Shown piece by piece: positions 58,490-64,000 of a stretch of DNA of 64,000 bases (its first letter is position 1; every line of letters begins with the position of its first letter). The notes beneath the pieces are model-generated. The model did not search any database. It had not been told where the DNA came from and was given only the letters and a program-made list of their open reading frames with translations. The position numbers and the translations under genes are program-made. Source of the stretch: Chryseobacterium aquifrigidense. GTDB taxonomy: Bacteria > Bacteroidota > Bacteroidia > Flavobacteriales > Weeksellaceae. The stretch is taken from contig NZ_VFPD01000003.1 of the NCBI RefSeq assembly GCF_006716485.1, positions 248,027 to 312,026 on the forward strand. Reading direction: 5' to 3'.

Positions 58490-61400
58490 ATGGCAAAGTT
58501 AGAGAATAATAACGAGAATGAGAATAAAAAATCAGTAGCTGAAAACCTAGGGGATCAGGTACAGAAAACTGTTGAAAATGTAGAGGGAAAAGTACGGGAA
58601 ACAGTGAAAGAAGCGTCTGAGCTTGCTTCGGATGCCATACACCATCCTGTGGAAACCGCTGAAGAGTTTGGGAAACAGGCTGTAAAGGACGTTACCAGCT
58701 ACACATGGTGGGCAAAACTTCTCTTGATTCTCTTTTGGCTGGGAATTTTCCTGGTGGGTGGAGTGCTTGTTGCCATCAATCTTCCAGTAACCAAAAGATG
58801 GGCAGCTGATCAGGCTCTAAAACTTGTTAATAATGATTTTAAATCTGATTTTTCTACAGAAAGTGTAGATGTCAATTACTTCGGTGATGTGACAATAAAA
58901 GGTTTAAAAGTAAAAGACTATAAAGGATTTAATTTTATTACAGCCCGCGAGTTTCGTGCCGATTCAGACTGGATTTCTCTGGCAGTAAATGCCATCTCGG
59001 GAAGCAGCAATTCTCTAAGCTTTAATTCACTGGCTCTTGTGAATGCCGATGTAAAGGTGATTACTTATAAAGGGGACAGTATATCCAATTTTGTCAGATT
59101 TGTAGACCTCTTTGACAATGGGAAGAAAAGAGACCCTAAGAAACCTCCTTTTCAACTAAATTCCAGAATTCAGATCATTGATTCTAAAGTTTCCATTGTT
59201 AATGAAAACTCTCCCGGAGAACAGGGAAAATGGCTTACCGCAACAAAATTCAACTTAAAAGCACCTAACGTAAAAGTCAACGGACCAAATGTTTCGGCGT
59301 TGATCAATAATATGTCATTTGTAACTTCAAGGTGGGGGAAATCTCACTTTGTGGATACGTTTTCAACAGAACTGTCTCTAACGAAGCAGTTTTTGTCATT
59401 AAAAGACCTTACCCTGAATACAGACCATACTTTACTTCAGGGAGATATCAAATTTAATCTTCATGACGGATCCTGGGCAGATTTTGCAGACAAAGTACGT
59501 TGGGACATGAATATTCAGCAGGGAAGTCAGCTAAGCGGATATGATATCAGTTATTTTGTAACCAACTGGGATAATATCAAACCTTTCAATCTCTCTGGGG
59601 TTATGACTGGTCCGTTGAACAAATTTCATCTTGAAAATTTTCTGATCAGAAACCCTGATGTGAATATTGCCACCAAAACAATGAAGGTTAATAATTTACT
59701 GAAAGGGAATTTTGCTATTGAAACGAAAGATCTTTCCGCAGATTTTACCTACAAAGATTTAAAAGCGATGATGCCTTCTTTCATCTCTAAAAAGATGAAG
59801 AACTTTGCAGATGATTTTGGAAAACTGAAGTACAATGGAACGGCAAAAGTGAATCCGGATCAGATCTATGTGGATAATGGTAACTTAATGACAGGAATCG
59901 GCCAAGCGAAAATTTCCAAACTTACCCTCACAGGCTACAGTACTGCAATGCCAAAATATTCCGGTTATCTGGATGTGAAAGACCTTAATACCTCTGTCAT
60001 TACAAAGAATAAAGCAGTAGGTTTAATTTCCGGTAAATTTGACCTTAACGGACAAAGCTTTGATGTTAATACCATGCGTCTGACTACAAAATCACAGATT
60101 ACAAGCGTTGAGATTATGGATAAAACAATCAATAATCTTTATCTGGACGGTTTATTGGATCATAAAAAATATAACGGACTCATCACTGTTAATGATGAAC
60201 AGGCAAAAGCTACAGTCAAAGGATTGATCGATTTCAGTACTTCAAGAATCGCTATGGATGTGAATGCTGATGTCACTTATCTGAACATGAATTATTTCAC
60301 CAATAAACCCGGTACTCAGGTAGTAAGTGGGCAGGTTGAGGGTAAAATGGCCATGTCTTCTATTAATGATCTTACTTTGGATGTGAATGCCAATAACCTT
60401 CACTTTGCTACAGCTACCCAAAAATACAATATTCCGAATGCCAGGTTAAAAACATTTGTTGAAGCGGGCGGCCGTGTGATTGATGTAGATGCTCCGGGAG
60501 CTGCTACCGGTAAAATTTCAGGAAAATACAATCTTGCAGATCTTGCCGGGATGGTTGAAAATGGAGTAGGGAAAATATTGGTAGGTCCACCTCCGAGAAA
60601 ATTGTACCGCGGACAGAACTTTGCGTTGAAGTTCGATGTTCAGCAAGGATTAGTCAATTATTTCTTACCCGAATTGAGATTGCCACAAGGAGCTCTTGTA
60701 GAAGGTGAATATGATGGGAACTCAAACAATCTGATTCTGAATCTCGATGCGGCATCTTTAAAATATATTATGACCAAGGAGGAAGAAATTACAGACGCTG
60801 ATCAGGCGCTGGCATCCTCCAATCCTGATTATAAAATTAATGACCGTAAGAATCTCAGCAGAGACAGTGCGATGGTGGATAGTGTTAAAATTAGAATTAA
60901 CACTGGTGACCTTAACCAGCAGTTGTATGCGAAGATTAACAGAGTCATTTATAATAAAAATGTGATCAAAGATTTTGAGCTTAAAGGGAATAATGAAAAT
61001 GGAAATACACTTCATTTGGCCACTGTATTTAAGCATGGAAGTCCTGATGATGAGATCAATGAAAAGCTTAAAGAATATGCCATCAATGTAGATCAGTCTA
61101 CGGATGCTGCGGGTGATTATGTATTCAGGTTTGAACCTACCGAGGTAAAATTCAATGAAGTTACCTGGGCGATCGATACAAGTCCTGAACTGAATCACTC
61201 TATTACCTACAGAAAGAAAACCGGAGATTTTGATATCAGGAATCTGAGGGTGTATTCTGATAAAAGTGCTCTGTTTATTAAAGAAGCACAGTTTAAATCA
61301 GCAAAAGACTTTTATGTAGACGCGGATATCAATGATTTTGCCGTAGAAAAACTTCTGGAAATGCAGTCCGGAGGAAATACCATGGATATTAAGGGTCTTG

Positions 61401-63280
61401 CGAACGGAAGTGTGAAGATCAAAATGGATAAAAGTACACTTCAGCCGCTGGTAGATCTTAACATTGATGATATTAAGATGAATGGCAATGATATGGGAGA
61501 TATCTCTATTTCTGCCACCAACGGTTTCTCACTGAATGTGTATGATATTGATGTAAAAGTTCACTCTGCCGGAGTACTTGGAAACAACAGCCTTAATCTG
61601 ACTGGAACCGTTAATAATAATACCTCTTCGCCGATTATTGATCTTACAGCAGAAATGCGTGATTTTGATCTGGCATTTACGCAGCAGTTTGTGCAGACTA
61701 TTTTTGGAAATCTTCGTGGAAAAGCTACCGGAGATCTTAAAATCAACGGAAAGCTCAGCAATCTGGATTATAGCGGGGATATCGCTTTAAAAGATTTTGG
61801 ATTAAAACTTTTATTTACCGGGGTGGATTATGCATTTGATGATACTGTGATTCAGCTCACCAAAGGGCTTGCCATCCTCAATAATATTGAAGTACACGAC
61901 GGGAGAACCAATTCCAAAGGGAATATCTCCGGGGCGATTCAGTTTGAAACCCTTTCTTCAATGGGGGTATCTCTCGTAATGAGAGCAGACAACCTGTTGA
62001 TGCTGAATACCACACAGAAAGATTTTGACCTGTTCTGGGGAAGAGTTTATGGACAGGGAGATCTGTACGTAGACGGACCTGTTTCAGGATTAAGCATAAC
62101 AACGCCTAATATGAAGGCACTTAACGGAAGTACCTTTACCTTTAATTCCAGCTCCACTTCCAATGTGGAAGAATTTAAAATGCTGAGGTTCCTGAAAGAA
62201 GGAAAAGACGGGCTGATTACCCTGGAAGAAAAGAAAAAGACAGGAGCCAATATGAACATTGACTTCAATCTGGCTGTAGATAAAGGAACTACTGTAAATG
62301 TACTGGTAGGGGATGATGTAGGTAATATTACGGTAAAAGGATCAGCTGATCCGTTGAGATTCCATATGAACAGACAGGGGAATATTGCCATGAGCGGTAC
62401 CTATAAAGTAGATAACGGAACATTCGTTTCTAAGGCTATTCTTAATAAAACCTTCCAGATTGAAAGAAACAGCAGTATCAGATGGGATGGAGATGCCATG
62501 AAGCCTATGCTGGATATTAATGCCAACTACATCAGAATGGTATCCAATGCGGGGGAATACCTTAGTATGGGGAAACTACAGCCTATCAGTATTTTGCTGC
62601 AGGCCCATATTACCCAGTCGTTGGTAGACCCGCAGATTGATCTTAATGTGACGGCAATGGATGTATCCAGCCAGGTAAGAGAAACCCTAGCTGCTAAAAT
62701 GAGCCAGGAAGGAGAGAAAGTGCTCCAGTTCGGATCTGTATTGCTGTTGAGCACCTTCAACGTATCCAATACTGGTGGATTCGATGTAAATGTAGGAAAT
62801 GTAGCGGAATCATCAGGATATAATATGCTTCTGAAGCAGTTGGGATCCGTTCTTAATACAATGAGCAATGAATTCCAGATTGACCTTAATTATGTGAAAG
62901 GAGATCAGAACTCGAATTTTGGAGACAGAGCCAATGCGGGAGTGAGTGTAGCCCTTTCCCCAAGAGTCAATATCAAGACCGGTTTGGGTATTCCGTTATC
63001 AAAAACAGATGGTGCACAAAACAATTACCTTTCCACGGAAGGTTCTGTAGAATATGACTTGTCTAAAAAGAATGACGGTTCATTGGTTATACGTGCTTAT
63101 TCCAAGCCTACAAACATCGGAATGGTGAGTACAAACGGTTCTGCAAATCAAGCCTATGGCGGAGGGGTAGTGTGGAGTAAAAGCTTCAATTCTTTGTTTA
63201 AAAAGAAGAAAAAAGACAAAAAAACTTCAGACGCGAAAGGTGAAATAAAAACAGATTCTATAAAATCAAATGGTAAATAA
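58490..63280 (+). CDS. TamB / DUF490-like translocation protein (1596 aa)
   Basis: The ATG at 58490 is chosen; the longer frame would run through tsaD. A cytoplasmic charged head (about 1-75), one membrane anchor (about 85-105, LLLILFWLGIFLVGGVLVAINLP), then a very long periplasmic beta-rich part with repeats typical of AsmA/TamB bridge proteins, and the DUF490-like C-terminus (VRETLAAKMSQEGEKVLQFGS ... LGIPLSKTDG, about 1390-1540). Such proteins link inner and outer membranes for lipid or barrel transport. Confidence 0.88.
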   Translation: MAKLENNNENENKKSVAENLGDQVQKTVENVEGKVRETVKEASELASDAIHHPVETAEEFGKQAVKDVTSYTWWAKLLLILFWLGIFLVGGVLVAINLPVTKRWAADQALKLVNNDFKSDFSTESVDVNYFGDVTIKGLKVKDYKGFNFITAREFRADSDWISLAVNAISGSSNSLSFNSLALVNADVKVITYKGDSISNFVRFVDLFDNGKKRDPKKPPFQLNSRIQIIDSKVSIVNENSPGEQGKWLTATKFNLKAPNVKVNGPNVSALINNMSFVTSRWGKSHFVDTFSTELSLTKQFLSLKDLTLNTDHTLLQGDIKFNLHDGSWADFADKVRWDMNIQQGSQLSGYDISYFVTNWDNIKPFNLSGVMTGPLNKFHLENFLIRNPDVNIATKTMKVNNLLKGNFAIETKDLSADFTYKDLKAMMPSFISKKMKNFADDFGKLKYNGTAKVNPDQIYVDNGNLMTGIGQAKISKLTLTGYSTAMPKYSGYLDVKDLNTSVITKNKAVGLISGKFDLNGQSFDVNTMRLTTKSQITSVEIMDKTINNLYLDGLLDHKKYNGLITVNDEQAKATVKGLIDFSTSRIAMDVNADVTYLNMNYFTNKPGTQVVSGQVEGKMAMSSINDLTLDVNANNLHFATATQKYNIPNARLKTFVEAGGRVIDVDAPGAATGKISGKYNLADLAGMVENGVGKILVGPPPRKLYRGQNFALKFDVQQGLVNYFLPELRLPQGALVEGEYDGNSNNLILNLDAASLKYIMTKEEEITDADQALASSNPDYKINDRKNLSRDSAMVDSVKIRINTGDLNQQLYAKINRVIYNKNVIKDFELKGNNENGNTLHLATVFKHGSPDDEINEKLKEYAINVDQSTDAAGDYVFRFEPTEVKFNEVTWAIDTSPELNHSITYRKKTGDFDIRNLRVYSDKSALFIKEAQFKSAKDFYVDADINDFAVEKLLEMQSGGNTMDIKGLANGSVKIKMDKSTLQPLVDLNIDDIKMNGNDMGDISISATNGFSLNVYDIDVKVHSAGVLGNNSLNLTGTVNNNTSSPIIDLTAEMRDFDLAFTQQFVQTIFGNLRGKATGDLKINGKLSNLDYSGDIALKDFGLKLLFTGVDYAFDDTVIQLTKGLAILNNIEVHDGRTNSKGNISGAIQFETLSSMGVSLVMRADNLLMLNTTQKDFDLFWGRVYGQGDLYVDGPVSGLSITTPNMKALNGSTFTFNSSSTSNVEEFKMLRFLKEGKDGLITLEEKKKTGANMNIDFNLAVDKGTTVNVLVGDDVGNITVKGSADPLRFHMNRQGNIAMSGTYKVDNGTFVSKAILNKTFQIERNSSIRWDGDAMKPMLDINANYIRMVSNAGEYLSMGKLQPISILLQAHITQSLVDPQIDLNVTAMDVSSQVRETLAAKMSQEGEKVLQFGSVLLLSTFNVSNTGGFDVNVGNVAESSGYNMLLKQLGSVLNTMSNEFQIDLNYVKGDQNSNFGDRANAGVSVALSPRVNIKTGLGIPLSKTDGAQNNYLSTEGSVEYDLSKKNDGSLVIRAYSKPTNIGMVSTNGSANQAYGGGVVWSKSFNSLFKKKKKDKKTSDAKGEIKTDSIKSNGK

Positions 63281-63362
63281 TTAGAATATTTTAATGATTT
63301 TTATCATCTGTGTTAATTATTGTTAATATTTGATATATATTTTTTAGTTAAATTATTTTTCG

Positions 63363-63370
63363 TAAATTTG
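63363..63370 (+). promoter_or_regulatory. Lrp/AsnC gene -7 box (TAAATTTG)
   Basis: A full TAnnTTTG match 44 bases before the ATG at 63415, in an AT-rich gap after the TamB-like gene. Confidence 0.6.
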
Positions 63371-63414
63371 CAAAAAATACATAGATTTTTTAAAGAAATT
63401 GTAATTTAACTAAT

Positions 63415-63885
63415 ATGAACTATCAACTGGACGAAATAGACAAGAAAATTCTTGATTTCTTAGTAGAAAACACAAGAATGCCTTTTACTGAAATTGCAAA
63501 GCAGATGGATGTTTCTGCTGGAACAATTCACGTAAGAGTGAAAAAGATGGAAGATGCAGGTATTATTTTGGGATCATCTCTTAACATCGATTATGGTAAG
63601 CTGGATTATCACTTTACAGCTTTCATAGGTATCCTTTTGACAAAATCCAACCGTACTCAGGAAGTATTGAAAGAATTGTCAACAATTCCTAACGTAATCG
63701 AGGCTAGCGTTATTTCCGGAAAATATAATATTTTCTGTAAAGTAAGAGCGAAGAATACTGATGATGCTAAAAGAATTATTTACCAGATCGACGACATTCA
63801 GGATGTAATGAGAACTGAAAGTATGATCTCTATGGAGGAATTCTTAAGTGACAAAAACAGACTGATCAACGCAATCTCTGTGTAA
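63415..63885 (+). CDS. Lrp/AsnC-family transcription regulator (156 aa)
   Basis: N-terminal AsnC-type HTH (LDEIDKKILDFLVENTRMPFT, SAGTIHVRVKKMEDAGII), then the RAM ligand-binding domain (FTAFIGILLTKSN, VIEASVISGKYNIFCKV). It probably responds to amino acids. Normal length for the family. Confidence 0.93.
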   Translation: MNYQLDEIDKKILDFLVENTRMPFTEIAKQMDVSAGTIHVRVKKMEDAGIILGSSLNIDYGKLDYHFTAFIGILLTKSNRTQEVLKELSTIPNVIEASVISGKYNIFCKVRAKNTDDAKRIIYQIDDIQDVMRTESMISMEEFLSDKNRLINAISV

Positions 63886-63910
63886 GTCAAATTTTAAACG
63901 AATAATTATA

Positions 63911-63949
63911 AAAGAACTTATGAAATCTCTCATAAGTTCTTTATTTTTG
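63911..63949 (+). terminator. Terminator after the Lrp/AsnC gene
   Basis: AAAGAACTTATGA pairs perfectly with TCATAAGTTCTTT (13 bp, loop of six), followed by ATTTTTG. Confidence 0.85.
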
Positions 63950-63954
63950 TAGGT

Positions 63955-64000
63955 ATGGAAGAATACAGCTATTTTGACGAAGACCCAAAGAAAGGATGGG
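63955..64000 (+). CDS. Start of a further gene, cut by the window end
   Basis: From ATG at 63955 the frame is open to the end: MEEYSYFDEDPKKGW. Only 15 residues are visible and it starts right after a terminator, so identity is unknown. Confidence 0.45.
   Translation, partial: MEEYSYFDEDPKKGW

Overview
The window looks like chromosome of a flavobacterium of the Chryseobacterium / Weeksellaceae kind. The evidence is AT-rich DNA, repeated TAnnTTTG promoter boxes (the Bacteroidetes -7 element), a DUF2490 outer-membrane-type protein, a TamB-size protein, RsmE, TsaD, TrmH and Lrp/AsnC homologues, and an A/T-biased style of ribosome entry with few strong Shine-Dalgarno sites. Species assignment is inference.

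Most of the window (2766-54354) is one complete-looking temperate siphovirus-type prophage of about 51.6 kb. It sits in the 3' end of a tRNA-Ser(GGA) gene (54338-54424, minus strand). A perfect 20-bp repeat of the tRNA 3' end marks attL (2766-2785) and attR (54335-54354). The integrase lies next to attR. Host sequence lies on both sides: 1-2765 (unknown protein, DUF2490 protein, small unknown protein, terminators) and 54355-64000 (tRNA-Ser, asparaginase, trmH, rsmE, tsaD, a TamB-like giant, an Lrp/AsnC regulator, start of one more gene).

Prophage layout, left to right. (1) 2.9-5.3 kb: lysogeny/accessory genes (two lipoproteins, two small membrane proteins) and a minus-strand XRE repressor. 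(2) 5.4-5.55 kb: divergent immunity region with two perfect 17-bp palindromes. (3) 5.6-13.1 kb: recombination and replication: Rad52-type annealase, a PD-(D/E)XK nuclease fused to an FtsK-type motor, an HNH/NinG-like zinc protein, a DUF3127 OB-fold protein, a YejK-type nucleoid protein, a replication initiator carrying iteron-like repeats inside its gene, and a DnaC-like loader. (4) 13.1-20.4 kb: tightly overlapping small genes, including two cytosine-C5 methyltransferases in a duplicated three-gene module. (5) 20.4-24.5 kb: HNH-like, VRR-NUC and ParB-like proteins and both terminase subunits. (6) 24.6-44.3 kb: portal, scaffold, capsid, connectors, tail tube, tape measure and tail proteins, ending in a tail protein with a GH16 glycosidase domain. 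(7) 44.3-48.0 kb: a minus-strand acyltransferase that could change the cell surface, then holin, a one-protein spanin and a GH24 lysozyme, then two membrane proteins. (8) 48.0-53.0 kb: accessory genes, including a PP-loop ATPase cassette with its own divergent regulator, two related promoter-terminator units that may encode short RNAs, and a SRAP-domain protein. (9) Integrase at 53.1-54.2 kb.

The structural genes appear to be driven by two copies of a 40-bp promoter-like element (24566-24605 and 40677-40716). They share an unusual upstream half and the same TAATTTTG box. This, the nuclease-FtsK fusion beside Rad52, the repeated methyltransferase module and the paired short-RNA-like units are the most unusual signals here.
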